A program made the translations under genes and the position numbers. Positions 17,411-26,088 of a stretch of DNA of 64,000 nt are shown in pieces (the first letter of the stretch is position 1; each line of letters begins with the position of its first letter). Below the pieces are notes generated by a model. The model was not told the origin of the DNA and did not search any database. It saw nothing but the letters and a program-made list of their open reading frames with translations. This DNA comes from Epilithonimonas arachidiradicis (GTDB taxonomy: Bacteria > Bacteroidota > Bacteroidia > Flavobacteriales > Weeksellaceae): contig NZ_RAQH01000004.1 of the NCBI RefSeq assembly GCF_003610695.1, positions 186,001 through 250,000 on the forward strand, in the 5' to 3' direction.

Positions 17411-17431
17411 TTGTTTAACAATTTTGTCAAA
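17411..17431 (+). promoter_or_regulatory. Operator-like repeat 1 before tetR
   Basis: Begins TTGTTTAACAA and ends TGTCAAA. The same 21-base pattern recurs exactly 50 bases downstream with three differences. It covers the -33 TTG of the tetR promoter, where a repressor would block RNA polymerase. A third partial copy (AATTGTTTAAT) lies at about 17396. Confidence 0.6.
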
Positions 17432-17453
17432 TATTAAAATTGATATATTTTTG
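17424..17453 (+). promoter_or_regulatory. Promoter of the tetR-efflux operon
   Basis: TTG at 17424-17426 and TATTTTTG at 17446-17453 are separated by 19 bases, a full match to the Bacteroidota consensus. It lies between the two operator-like repeats. Confidence 0.7.
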
Positions 17454-17460
17454 CACAAAA

Positions 17461-17481
17461 TTGTTTAACAAAAATGTCAAA
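17461..17481 (+). promoter_or_regulatory. Operator-like repeat 2 over the tetR start
   Basis: Second copy of the TTGTTTAACAA...TGTCAAA pattern. It spans the expected transcription start and the ATG at 17474. Confidence 0.6.
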
Positions 17482-18067
17482 ACAAGAAAAAAAAGACCAA
17501 ACACAGGAGTTAATCAAAGAAACTACAAAGAATCTGTTCTTTGTTCAGGGAAAATTCGATGCGACAACTCAAGAGATTGCGGATGAAGCAGGCGTTAACA
17601 GAACGCTGATTAACTATTATTTCCGCTCAAGAGATAATCTGGTTCAGATTGTTTTTGATGAAGCACATAAAGTAGAAAAGGAGAAGTCTGAGATCATTAT
17701 GAGATCCGATTTACCTTTCAAAGAGAAGATTTCTCAGTTTATTGATGGGAGTTTACAGACCAGCTTACAATATCCTTATTTGGAAACTTACATCGTGTCA
17801 CAAATCAATAAAGGGAATTGCCATAAAAGAGATGTGGAAGAAGATGATCTTAATAAATTCTATAGTGATATAGAAAAAGAAATGAAATTGGGCAACATTG
17901 AGAAAATGGAACCGATGCAGTTTATCCTGAATATGATTTCTCTGTTGGTGTTTCCAAGCGCTGTAAGACCTCTTATCATGGAAAATATGATGATTGATGA
18001 TAAAGAATTTGACCGGTTAATTGCCGATCGAAAAGAGATTATCCTTAATATGCTTTTTAAGAATTAA
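17474..18067 (+). CDS. TetR/AcrR-family repressor of the efflux operon
   Basis: A 197-residue one-component regulator. The N-terminal helix-turn-helix reads ATTQEIADEAGVNRTLINYY (residues 30-49), the standard TetR pattern; the rest is a helical ligand-binding and dimerisation domain. It heads a same-strand run with tolC, adaptor and RND genes. Paired repeats around its promoter suggest that it represses its own operon. The inducer is unknown. Confidence 0.9.
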   Translation: MSKQEKKDQTQELIKETTKNLFFVQGKFDATTQEIADEAGVNRTLINYYFRSRDNLVQIVFDEAHKVEKEKSEIIMRSDLPFKEKISQFIDGSLQTSLQYPYLETYIVSQINKGNCHKRDVEEDDLNKFYSDIEKEMKLGNIEKMEPMQFILNMISLLVFPSAVRPLIMENMMIDDKEFDRLIADRKEIILNMLFKN

Positions 18068-18171
18068 TTAAATAATTGAAAATTGTTAAAGTATTTATAA
18101 AATCCGATCGTCGTCTATGACTAGAGATTGGAACTAAAAAAAAATTGAAAAATAAAAGAATTATTTAAACT

Positions 18172-19527
18172 ATGATTAATAACAAAATGATAAAGTGGAG
18201 AAAATTGGCTTTAGGCATTTTGACTGTTACAGGATCATTGCTGTATTCTCAACAGTCTATTACGCTGAAGCAAGCCATAGAATACGCTTTGCAGAACAAG
18301 TCGGATGCGTTGAAAGCAAAGTTAGACATCAATGATGCAGATGCAAAAATCTTAGAGGCAAAAGCGGGAGCGCTTCCAAAAATCACTGGAACTGCTAACC
18401 TTACATACAATCCTATTTTACAACAGAGTGCTTTACCAGGCGAATTTTTCGGAGCTCCGGGAACGGTAGTTATGGTGCCTTTTGGTCAGAAATGGATTGC
18501 TGGTGCGGGTGTCCAGCTACAACAAGCATTATTTAATCAGCAGGTTTTTGTTGGATTAAAAGCTGCAAAATCAACTAAAGAATTCTATCAATTGAATGCA
18601 GAACTTACTGATGAGCAAATAATTGAAAGGGTTTCTAATGCCTATTTCCAGGTTTTTACGGCTCAGGAAAAGAAAAGTACTTTAGAAAGCAGCTATGCCA
18701 GCACAGAAAAAGTAAGAAATATAATCAAAAGCTTATTTGATAACGGATTATCAAAAAAAATCGATTTGGATAGAACCAACGTTAATTTGACTAATATAGA
18801 AACTAACATCAAACAAAGTAATAACGGTATAGCACAGGCAGAAAATGCACTTAAGTTCTATATGGGAATGCCAATCCAAACTGAGATTCAATTGGTGCAA
18901 CAGGATATGGAAGTAACGCCACATCTTTTGGAAAATATGGTAAATAATGATAACAGAACAGAAGTGAAAGTTCTATTAAAGAATAAAGAACTTCTTGAAT
19001 ATCAGAAGAAAGCTACTGAAGCTGGTTATTATCCTACAGTTAATTTAACAGCTAATTACAACTGGCAAGCTTTAGGTCCAAAGTTTCCTTTAACGAATGG
19101 AAAATCGAATGGAGTTTATTGGTCAGATTATTCTGCGATAGGATTAGGTGTTAATATTCCAATTTTTAATGGATTTGCTACAAAAGCGAAGGTTCAGCAA
19201 AATCAAATCGAGATCGATAAGTTAGAAGCTGATTTAAAAGATACGAAACTAGGATTAGACCAAGCCTATCAAAATGCTAAATCTCAAATCGAAAATAGCT
19301 TAATATCTATCGAGAATCAAAAAGCCAATGTAGAATTAGCAGAAAGTGTTTTAGCAGATACAAAAAGCAATTATCAATATGGTTTAGCAACATTGACAGA
19401 TTTGTTAGACGCAGAAAATTCTTTGGTCCAGGCTAAAAATAATTATACGACTGCAGTTCTTGATTACAAAATCGCTGAAGTACAATACTATAAATCAAAA
19501 GGAGAACTTAAAACTTATTTAAAATAA
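18172..19527 (+). CDS. TolC-family outer membrane efflux protein
   Basis: A 451-residue outer-membrane channel of the tripartite efflux pump. A signal peptide ends near residue 26 (LLYSQQ). Two OEP repeats follow, with long amphipathic helices and the typical late segment ANVELAESVLADTKSNYQYG. It lacks a lipobox, so it is not acylated. It is 104 bases after tetR and 25 bases before the adaptor gene, consistent with one operon. Confidence 0.92.
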   Translation: MINNKMIKWRKLALGILTVTGSLLYSQQSITLKQAIEYALQNKSDALKAKLDINDADAKILEAKAGALPKITGTANLTYNPILQQSALPGEFFGAPGTVVMVPFGQKWIAGAGVQLQQALFNQQVFVGLKAAKSTKEFYQLNAELTDEQIIERVSNAYFQVFTAQEKKSTLESSYASTEKVRNIIKSLFDNGLSKKIDLDRTNVNLTNIETNIKQSNNGIAQAENALKFYMGMPIQTEIQLVQQDMEVTPHLLENMVNNDNRTEVKVLLKNKELLEYQKKATEAGYYPTVNLTANYNWQALGPKFPLTNGKSNGVYWSDYSAIGLGVNIPIFNGFATKAKVQQNQIEIDKLEADLKDTKLGLDQAYQNAKSQIENSLISIENQKANVELAESVLADTKSNYQYGLATLTDLLDAENSLVQAKNNYTTAVLDYKIAEVQYYKSKGELKTYLK

Positions 19528-19552
19528 ACTATCAAAAATAACGGTTATAACA

Positions 19553-20614
19553 ATGAAAAAAACTTTAATATATATCATCGTAGCAGCTGTCCTAATTGGT
19601 TTAGCAGCTTGGAAAATTGCCGACAACAAAAAGAAGCAGGAAACTGAAGTAAGAGAAGTCGCAAAACAGGTTGATAAAATCAATGTAAATGTCGTAACAG
19701 TTGCAAGAGAGAATATCAATACAGATTATTCAGCGAACGGAACTTTCATTCCTAAACAAGAAACCAATCAGTCTGCCGATATTTCGGGTAGAGTTGTCAA
19801 CGTTTTTGTTAAAGAAGGTTCCAGAGTAGGAGCTGGCCAGGTGTTGGCAACGATCAAGAAGGATGCAATCGAAGTTGATGTGACTCAGGCTCAGAATAAT
19901 CTACAAAACGCCATCATAGATAACCAGCGTTATGAGAATGCCTTCAAAACAGGAGGTGTTACAAAACAGCAGCTTGATAACTCTAGATTACAACTTAAAA
20001 ATGCTCAGGCAGCTGTAAGAGCGCAGGGTGTTAAAATCAATGATACAAGCGTAAGAGCAGGAATCAGTGGAACGATTAATAAGAAAATGGTTGAGCCGGG
20101 AGCTGTAGTTTCTCCGGGAACTGCTTTATTCGAAATTGTCAATATCAATTCATTGAAGCTATCTGTTTTGGTTGACGAAAGCCAGGTGGGCAGAATCCAA
20201 TTAGGACAAGAAGTGAAAATCAATGTTAATGTGTTGCCGGAAGATTCTTTCACAGGTAGAATTACTTTCATTGCGCCGAAAAGTGATGCTTCTTTGAACT
20301 TCCCGGTTGAAGTAGAAGTTTCCAATAATGGTAAACTGAAAGCTGGTATGTACGCCACTGCAGTTTTCAAAACCAATCACGGTGCAGAAACTCAGAATAT
20401 GTTAACTGTTCCGGCAGAAGCATTCGTAAATGGAGTAAGTTCAGGACAATTATTTGTTGTGAATAATGGCACTGCAAAATTAATTAAAGTTCAAACCGGA
20501 AAGGTTTACGGTGATAAAGTTCAGATCCTAAGCGGATTAAATGGCGGTGAGCAAGTCATTACCAGTGGGCAAATCAACCTTGATAACGGTTCAAAAATCA
20601 ATATCGTAAAGTAA
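19553..20614 (+). CDS. RND efflux periplasmic adaptor (MFP)
   Basis: A 353-residue membrane-fusion protein linking the RND pump to TolC. The N-terminal helix (residues 3-20) anchors it. A lipoyl/barrel-sandwich half (VFVKEGSRVGAGQVLATI, from about 84) is followed by a short hairpin with TGGVTKQQLDN, then the beta-barrel and membrane-proximal domains. The second lipoyl half carries GTINKKMVEPGAVVSPG. The short hairpin is like MexA/AcrA relatives with compact coiled coils. The next gene begins six bases later. Confidence 0.92.
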   Translation: MKKTLIYIIVAAVLIGLAAWKIADNKKKQETEVREVAKQVDKINVNVVTVARENINTDYSANGTFIPKQETNQSADISGRVVNVFVKEGSRVGAGQVLATIKKDAIEVDVTQAQNNLQNAIIDNQRYENAFKTGGVTKQQLDNSRLQLKNAQAAVRAQGVKINDTSVRAGISGTINKKMVEPGAVVSPGTALFEIVNINSLKLSVLVDESQVGRIQLGQEVKINVNVLPEDSFTGRITFIAPKSDASLNFPVEVEVSNNGKLKAGMYATAVFKTNHGAETQNMLTVPAEAFVNGVSSGQLFVVNNGTAKLIKVQTGKVYGDKVQILSGLNGGEQVITSGQINLDNGSKINIVK

Positions 20615-20620
20615 GAGAAG

Positions 20621-23600
20621 ATGAAGTTAGCAGAAATATCCATTAAAAGGCCTTCGCTGGTAATCGTACTATTTACGATTCTGACGCTGGGAGGTTTGTT
20701 GAGTTACTCTATGATGGGGTACGAATTGATTCCGAAGTTTGAAACCAATATGGTAACCATTTCTACGGTTTATCCCGGAGCTTCGCCTGCAGAGGTGGAA
20801 ACTTCGGTAACCAGAAAGATTGAAGATGCGGTTGGATCTTTGGAAAACGTAAAAAAAGTAGAATCGTCTTCTTACGAAAGTTTATCGGTAATTATGGTTC
20901 AGCTGAACACTGGTGCCGATGTCAATTACGCTTTGAATGATGCACAGAGAAAGGTAAATGCAATTTTAGCAGACCTTCCGGAAGATGCAGATCCGCCTTC
21001 ACTACAAAAATTCTCACTGGATGATCTACCGATTATGACTTTGAGTATTTCCAGTAGTAAGATGAATAACAAAGACCTTTACGATCTTTTAGATAAAAAA
21101 ATTGAACCGATTTTCTCCCGTGTCAACGGTGTTGCTCAGGTTGATCTTGTTGGTGGACAGGAGAGAGAAATTCAGGTAAGCTTGGATGAAAAGAAACTGC
21201 AGGGTTATGGTCTTTCAATAGGCGATGTACAGCAAGCGATTCTTTCGTCAAACTTAGATTTCCCAACAGGAGCTTTGAAGACGAGAACTTCACGATCTAC
21301 TATCAGACTATCTGGAAAATACAGAGATGTACAGGAAATGAACAATCTTGTGGTTTCCAACAAAGACGGTGCGCAGGTTCGTTTGTCTGATATCGCAACA
21401 GTTTTCGATACTCAGAAAGACGTTGAGAAAGTGGCTAGATACAATCAGAATTCTACCATTTTGATGCAGATCAAAAAGCAATCTGATGCCAATGCCGTGT
21501 CGGTTTCAGAATTGGTTAAGAAAACCATTGCTCAGGTTGAAGGTAATTATAAAGTTCAGGATATCAAAGTCAATATCGTAGATGATACAACAGACTTTAC
21601 CCTTGCGGCAGCAGATCACGTAATTTTCGATTTATTCTTAGCGATTATTCTCGTGGCTGTGGTAATGTTATTGTTCCTTCACAACATCAGAAATGCCTTC
21701 ATCGTAATGGTTTCGATTCCGGTGTCGTTGATCGCAACTGTGATCGGAATGTACCTGATGGGATACACCTTGAACTTGATGAGTTTATTGGGACTTTCAC
21801 TCGTTGTAGGTATTCTTGTGGATGATGCGATTGTGGTTTTGGAGAACGTTTACCGTCATATGGAGATGGGGAAAAGCAGAATCCGTGCAGCGTATGATGG
21901 CGCTTCGGAGATTGGATTTACTGTAACGGCAATTACTTTGGTAATCGTGGTGGTATTCTTACCGATTGCGATGAGTTCAGGTTTGGTGTCCGATATCTTG
22001 GCACAGTTCTGTGTGACCGTGGTTATTGCAACAATGTTATCGTTATTGGCTTCATTTACCATTATTCCTTGGTTATCTTCAAGATTTGGTAAGTTGGTAC
22101 ATTTGACAGGAAAAAATCCTTTTGAAAAATTCATCCTTTGGTTTGAGAAACAATTGGAGAAATTTACACATTGGATCAGTGGAATCTTAGAATGGTGTTT
22201 GAAATCGACATTAAGAAGAGTAATGACTGTTATTGTAACATTCCTTATATTGATTTCTTCCTTTATGTTGGTGGCATTCGGATTTATCGGGGGTGAATTC
22301 TTCCCGAAAATGGACAGAGGACAGTTCCTTGTTCAGATGGAATTACCAAAAGATGCTTCTGTAGAAAAAACAAACCAGGTAACATTGGCGGTTGAAAAAT
22401 ATCTGAGAGAAGACAAAGATGTGGTTGATATGATTACGACAGTTGGTCAGCAATCATCAGGTTTTGGTGGAGCTCAGGCAACTTTATATCAATCAGAAAT
22501 TCAGGTGATCTTAGTTGACAAAGCGGAACGTAACGAAAGTACAGATATCAAGTCGGCTAAAATCAAGAGAGCTTTAGAAGAAAAATTCACCGGAGTTGAG
22601 TTTAAAACAGCACCAATCGGATTAATGGGAGCAGATAATGCACCGATTGAAATGGTGGTAACGGCTCAGGATAACGAAACGGCAAACAAAGAAGCAAACA
22701 GAATCTTAGAATTGCTTAAAAAAGTTCCAGGTTCCGTAGATGCTGAATTGTCAACTGATTCTGGAAATCCGGAAGTTCAGGTGAATATCGACAGAGATAA
22801 AATGGCTTCTCTAGGCTTAAATCTTTCAAGTGTAGGACAAACGATGCAGACGGCGTTCAGTGGAAATACAGACGGAAAATTCAGAGCGGGAGAATATGAA
22901 TATGATATTAATATTAGATTTGGTGATGCCAACAGACAGTCTATTGATGATGTAAGAAACTTAATGTTCACCAATCCTCAGGGAGAACAAATAAGATTGA
23001 GTCAATTTGCTGAGGTAAAAATGGGTTCAGGACCAAGTTTGCTGGAACGTAGAGATAAAGCGCCTTCTGTAAAGGTAAAATCTAAAGTTGTTGGTCGTCC
23101 TGTAGGAGATGTTGCCAACGAGTGGGCAGCGCAGTTTATGGATAACGAAAAAACAAAACCTGCAGGTGTAACTTATATCTGGAGTGGTGATATGGAAAAC
23201 CAGACGGAAGGTTTCGGTACTTTGGGAATTGCATTAATAGCAGCTATTGTATTAGTTTACTTGGTAATGGTATCCTTGTATGATTCGTTTGTATATCCGT
23301 TTGTAGTATTGTTCTCCATTCCGTTGGCATTGATTGGAGTAATGGTAATTCTGGCAATCACCGGAAACTCACTGAATATCTTTACAATGCTCGGTATGAT
23401 TATGTTGATTGGTTTGGTAGCGAAGAACGCGATTATGATTGTCGACTTTGCCAATATGAGAAAAGCAGCTGGAGCTAACACGCACGATGCTTTGATTCAG
23501 GCCAACCACGCTCGTCTTCGTCCGATCCTAATGACAACGATTGCGATGATCTTCGGTATGATTCCGATTGCGATTGCCAAAGGTGCAGGAGCGGAGATGA

Positions 23601-23839
23601 ACAATGGTTTGGCTTGGGTAATCATCGGTGGTTTGACATCGTCATTATTCCTGACTTTGATTATCGTACCAGTTGTTTATTCACTTATGGAATCTGCCAT
23701 TAGATTCTTTAGTAGATTATTCAATAAATGGTTCGGATGGAGTCTAGGAAAAACAGTGGATTATGACGCTGAAATGAAAGCTGAATATGAACACAGAGAA
23801 CTAAGTGAGGACGGTTACACACCGAAGCACGTAGATTAA
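20621..23839 (+). CDS. RND multidrug efflux permease (HAE1 type)
   Basis: The inner-membrane pump, 1072 residues with twelve predicted helices and two large periplasmic loops. The proton-relay acids Asp401-Asp402 (GILVDDAIVVLEN) and Lys935 (LVAKNAIMIVDF) are conserved, so it should be active. The sequence starts KLAEISIKRPSLVIVLF as in AcrB relatives. It is the last gene of the tetR operon and ends just before a strong terminator. Substrates cannot be predicted from this sequence. Confidence 0.95.
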   Translation: MKLAEISIKRPSLVIVLFTILTLGGLLSYSMMGYELIPKFETNMVTISTVYPGASPAEVETSVTRKIEDAVGSLENVKKVESSSYESLSVIMVQLNTGADVNYALNDAQRKVNAILADLPEDADPPSLQKFSLDDLPIMTLSISSSKMNNKDLYDLLDKKIEPIFSRVNGVAQVDLVGGQEREIQVSLDEKKLQGYGLSIGDVQQAILSSNLDFPTGALKTRTSRSTIRLSGKYRDVQEMNNLVVSNKDGAQVRLSDIATVFDTQKDVEKVARYNQNSTILMQIKKQSDANAVSVSELVKKTIAQVEGNYKVQDIKVNIVDDTTDFTLAAADHVIFDLFLAIILVAVVMLLFLHNIRNAFIVMVSIPVSLIATVIGMYLMGYTLNLMSLLGLSLVVGILVDDAIVVLENVYRHMEMGKSRIRAAYDGASEIGFTVTAITLVIVVVFLPIAMSSGLVSDILAQFCVTVVIATMLSLLASFTIIPWLSSRFGKLVHLTGKNPFEKFILWFEKQLEKFTHWISGILEWCLKSTLRRVMTVIVTFLILISSFMLVAFGFIGGEFFPKMDRGQFLVQMELPKDASVEKTNQVTLAVEKYLREDKDVVDMITTVGQQSSGFGGAQATLYQSEIQVILVDKAERNESTDIKSAKIKRALEEKFTGVEFKTAPIGLMGADNAPIEMVVTAQDNETANKEANRILELLKKVPGSVDAELSTDSGNPEVQVNIDRDKMASLGLNLSSVGQTMQTAFSGNTDGKFRAGEYEYDINIRFGDANRQSIDDVRNLMFTNPQGEQIRLSQFAEVKMGSGPSLLERRDKAPSVKVKSKVVGRPVGDVANEWAAQFMDNEKTKPAGVTYIWSGDMENQTEGFGTLGIALIAAIVLVYLVMVSLYDSFVYPFVVLFSIPLALIGVMVILAITGNSLNIFTMLGMIMLIGLVAKNAIMIVDFANMRKAAGANTHDALIQANHARLRPILMTTIAMIFGMIPIAIAKGAGAEMNNGLAWVIIGGLTSSLFLTLIIVPVVYSLMESAIRFFSRLFNKWFGWSLGKTVDYDAEMKAEYEHRELSEDGYTPKHVD

Positions 23840-23863
23840 TATATATTAATTTAGTTAACCGAG

Positions 23864-23895
23864 AAGCGCATCAAGTAATTGATGCGCTTTTTTTG
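23864..23895 (+). terminator. Terminator of the efflux operon
   Basis: Perfect 11-base arms AAGCGCATCAA / TTGATGCGCTT with a GTAA loop and a T run. Confidence 0.9.
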
Positions 23896-23897
23896 TT

Positions 23898-24557
23898 TTA
23901 AAGTTTGTTAAGTTTTTCGTTTATAATCTTAATGATTTTTCCAATTCCAATTAATTGTAAACCTTCATACAATTTGAAGCTCATTCCAATTTTTAATTTT
24001 CCTTGGAAATAATCTTGAGATAGTAAGTCAATCTCTGCATTTACTAAATCTCCTGGAAATGCAAACTCGCTTCCAATATAAATTTGACGTGCAGAAGTTT
24101 GGTAATCATCAAAATTGAAAACAAGCTGTGACCTGTAATCACTTTTTACATAATTTTTACGACCTCCTTCATTTTCTCTTTTGAAATTTATTTGAGCTAT
24201 AAAATCACATTTTGAATTTTCGGTTTCTAATTTGTTTTCGTGAAAATATTCATATGCTAAACGTTCCAAATCCCCGCAATCTGAAATTAAATTATTTTCC
24301 TCATCATAGATTTTAAAAGTCTCTTGTGAATTACCAATAGTTGCTGAACCATCTAAACCAAGTAGAATTGTATATAAAGTATCATCTAAAATATTGGAAA
24401 TAATCTTTTTAAATTTTTCAGTTTCAATTTCATCCAGATTTAATTCTTCAATTTTTGTTGAAACAAGACTTCTGAATTCAGACTGAGTATCAAAACTGGA
24501 ATTAAGAATATTCTGTTTTTCTAAATAAAAATTTTTTACGAATTCTTCGGCAGTCAT
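23898..24557 (-). CDS. Protein with EF-Tu domain III-like C-terminus
   Basis: A 219-residue soluble protein without a GTPase domain. Residues about 118-213 follow elongation factor Tu domain III: EGGR (130-133) then YRSQLVF (141-147) for the EF-Tu YRPQFYF, AFPGD (166-170) for VMPGD, and a late GMSFKLYEG...GIGKIIKI for the FAIREGG...GAGVVAKV stretch. The N-terminal 110 residues are acidic, with LLGLDGSATIG (65-75), and I do not recognise them. A decoy, immunity or EF-Tu-partner role is possible but unproven. A terminator separates it from the upstream J-domain gene. Confidence 0.7.
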   Translation of the reverse strand: MTAEEFVKNFYLEKQNILNSSFDTQSEFRSLVSTKIEELNLDEIETEKFKKIISNILDDTLYTILLGLDGSATIGNSQETFKIYDEENNLISDCGDLERLAYEYFHENKLETENSKCDFIAQINFKRENEGGRKNYVKSDYRSQLVFNFDDYQTSARQIYIGSEFAFPGDLVNAEIDLLSQDYFQGKLKIGMSFKLYEGLQLIGIGKIIKIINEKLNKL

Positions 24558-24596
24558 ATTTTATTATTAGATTTAAATTTAATCATTAAATATAAA

Positions 24597-24626
24597 AAAA
24601 GACTCCCAGAAAAATCTGAAAGTCTC
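24597..24626 (-). terminator. Terminator after the J-domain/KTSC gene
   Basis: On the minus strand, nested arms AGACT...CAGA / TCTG...AGTCT are followed by seven T residues. Confidence 0.7.
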
Positions 24627-24648
24627 AATATATTTTAAAATAGAAACA

Positions 24649-25095
24649 TTAATCTGCCATGGCTTCGCCAGACTTTCTATAGATAAAATTGCCATAGATA
24701 TGTCTTCTTGCAAAACGGCTTGGTGAGTCAGAATTCACCATTTTGATGTAAGTATTTCTTGGAACGCCCAGGTATTCGAATGATTTTCCGTTCAAATGCT
24801 GCACTGTCAAAATCGATTTTTCCAGATAAAAATCCTGAATAATGGAGTTGGTAATGGTTTCCGTGTATTCTTCCTTATATTTTTCTTGAGTTTCTTCGTT
24901 GATGCTCACCAGGAAATGATACGCTTCGATCACAGATTTACTTTTCTCTTCCGCTTCCAGTTTTCCGGCTTCGTCATTGATAAATTTGTCAGGATGCGTA
25001 TCCTTCATCGTATTTCTGTAGATATTTTTAAGATCTTTCAAAGTCGCCGATTTATCAACGCCAAGAAGTTTTCTGTATTCGCCTAATTTTTTCAT
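24649..25095 (-). CDS. J-domain protein with KTSC domain
   Basis: A 148-residue two-domain protein. The N-terminal half is a J domain with the HPD tripeptide in DTHPDKF (about residues 33-39), which would recruit DnaK. The C-terminal part (about 96-143) fits the KTSC pattern: SILTVQHLNGKSFEYLGVP, then YIKMVNSDSPSRFARRHIYG. KTSC domains are named for fusion to lysyl-tRNA synthetase and are thought to bind nucleic acid. There is no substrate-binding barrel of CbpA type. A TAATTTTG box lies 25 bases upstream. Confidence 0.8.
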   Translation of the reverse strand: MKKLGEYRKLLGVDKSATLKDLKNIYRNTMKDTHPDKFINDEAGKLEAEEKSKSVIEAYHFLVSINEETQEKYKEEYTETITNSIIQDFYLEKSILTVQHLNGKSFEYLGVPRNTYIKMVNSDSPSRFARRHIYGNFIYRKSGEAMAD

Positions 25096-25120
25096 ATCGG
25101 ATGATCCCTATTTCAGCGTG

Positions 25121-25128
25121 CAAAATTA
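25121..25128 (-). promoter_or_regulatory. TAATTTTG -7 box of the J/KTSC gene
   Basis: A perfect TAnnTTTG on the minus strand, 25 bases before the start codon. Confidence 0.5.
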
Positions 25129-25287
25129 AGTTTTAATTTTTATAAATCGTAACTAATTCATTATTAAATTATTTTGAGTTTTTTATTTTATATTAATTTA
25201 ATATTATTGAGATCATATATTAGAATAGACATCACTTTGTTTTGTCTTTTCCTCAACTGAAATTAATTATGTTAAAAAAGAAAATCC

Positions 25288-25295
25288 TATCTTTG
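25288..25295 (+). promoter_or_regulatory. TATCTTTG -7 box of the META lipoprotein gene
   Basis: A perfect TAnnTTTG about 20 bases before the start codon. Confidence 0.55.
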
Positions 25296-25314
25296 AAAGG
25301 TAATTTTTAAAAAA

Positions 25315-25716
25315 ATGAAAAAACTTTTTTTTACATCTATATTAGCTTTGACGGTTGTCTCTTGTACCAGTAGAGTAGGGAATGCTTCAAAAGTTGGGAG
25401 AAATCAGGCTCCGATTACAGGAACGCAATGGGTGTTGGCAGACGATGTTACTAATAAACCTACATTGCTGATAGAGCAGAACAGGATCTCCGGGAATGCA
25501 GGCTGTAACAATTATTTTTCTGATGCAACTATTGATACTTCTGCGGGCAATTTCTCAGCCAAGAATATTGGTTCCACCAGAAAAATGTGCAACAATATGA
25601 CGACAGAAAACAGCTATCTTGGCGTTTTGAAAGAAGTGAACAAATATGTGGTGACAGAAACAACACTGGAACTTTACAAAGACAATCTTTTGCTGCTAAA
25701 GTTCAATAAGCAGTAA
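25315..25716 (+). CDS. META-domain lipoprotein (HslJ-like)
   Basis: A 133-residue lipoprotein with a signal peptide and lipobox VVSC (Cys17). The mature part is a single META domain: GTQWVLADD, then ISGNAGCNNYFSDATID and the TRKMCNN segment, as in HslJ-type heat-shock and motility-linked proteins. It probably sits on the periplasmic face of a membrane. The precise role of META proteins is unclear. It is a single-gene unit with its own promoter and terminator. Confidence 0.88.
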   Translation: MKKLFFTSILALTVVSCTSRVGNASKVGRNQAPITGTQWVLADDVTNKPTLLIEQNRISGNAGCNNYFSDATIDTSAGNFSAKNIGSTRKMCNNMTTENSYLGVLKEVNKYVVTETTLELYKDNLLLLKFNKQ

Positions 25717-25736
25717 TTTGTAAAGGTTATAAACAT

Positions 25737-25769
25737 AAAAAAAGGAACTCAAATTTGAGTTCCTTTTTT
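25737..25769. terminator. Bidirectional terminator
   Basis: Perfect palindrome GGAACTCAAATTTGAGTTCC flanked by an A run and a T run. It serves the META gene and the convergent acidic-protein gene. Confidence 0.9.
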
Positions 25770-25770
25770 A

Positions 25771-26010
25771 TTATTCTTCGTCTTCGTCGTCATATTTTGC
25801 AAGTTCTTCATCACACCATTTGAAGGCTTCTTCCACCACTTTAGTAGCCTCGTTAGCTACAGTTTCCTCATCGTCTCCTTCCAAGTCATCCAACCACTCA
25901 ACATCCTCTTCTTCTACGTTAAGGATAAAACGCGGATACTCTGTGTGTACTACAAAAAGATCTTCTGGAAATTCAGAATTGTCGGCTAATAAAAACTTAG
26001 GTAATTTCAT
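25771..26010 (-). CDS. Small acidic protein
   Basis: A 79-residue, strongly acidic soluble protein: nearly a third of its residues are Asp or Glu, and it ends YDDEDEE. The N-terminus KLPKFLLADNSEFPEDLFVV looks structured. I believe similar proteins occur across flavobacteria, but no function is known to me. A perfect TATCTTTG box lies about 53 bases upstream and a bidirectional terminator follows, which supports a real gene. Confidence 0.75.
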   Translation of the reverse strand: MKLPKFLLADNSEFPEDLFVVHTEYPRFILNVEEEDVEWLDDLEGDDEETVANEATKVVEEAFKWCDEELAKYDDEDEE

Positions 26011-26062
26011 AATATAAAATTTTAAAATAAATCAGAGTACTTGTGACTATCACTCTATGGTC

Positions 26063-26070
26063 CAAAGATA
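26063..26070 (-). promoter_or_regulatory. TATCTTTG -7 box of the acidic-protein gene
   Basis: A perfect TAnnTTTG on the minus strand, about 53 bases before the start codon. Confidence 0.5.
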
Positions 26071-26088
26071 GAAAAATTCCCGAAACAA

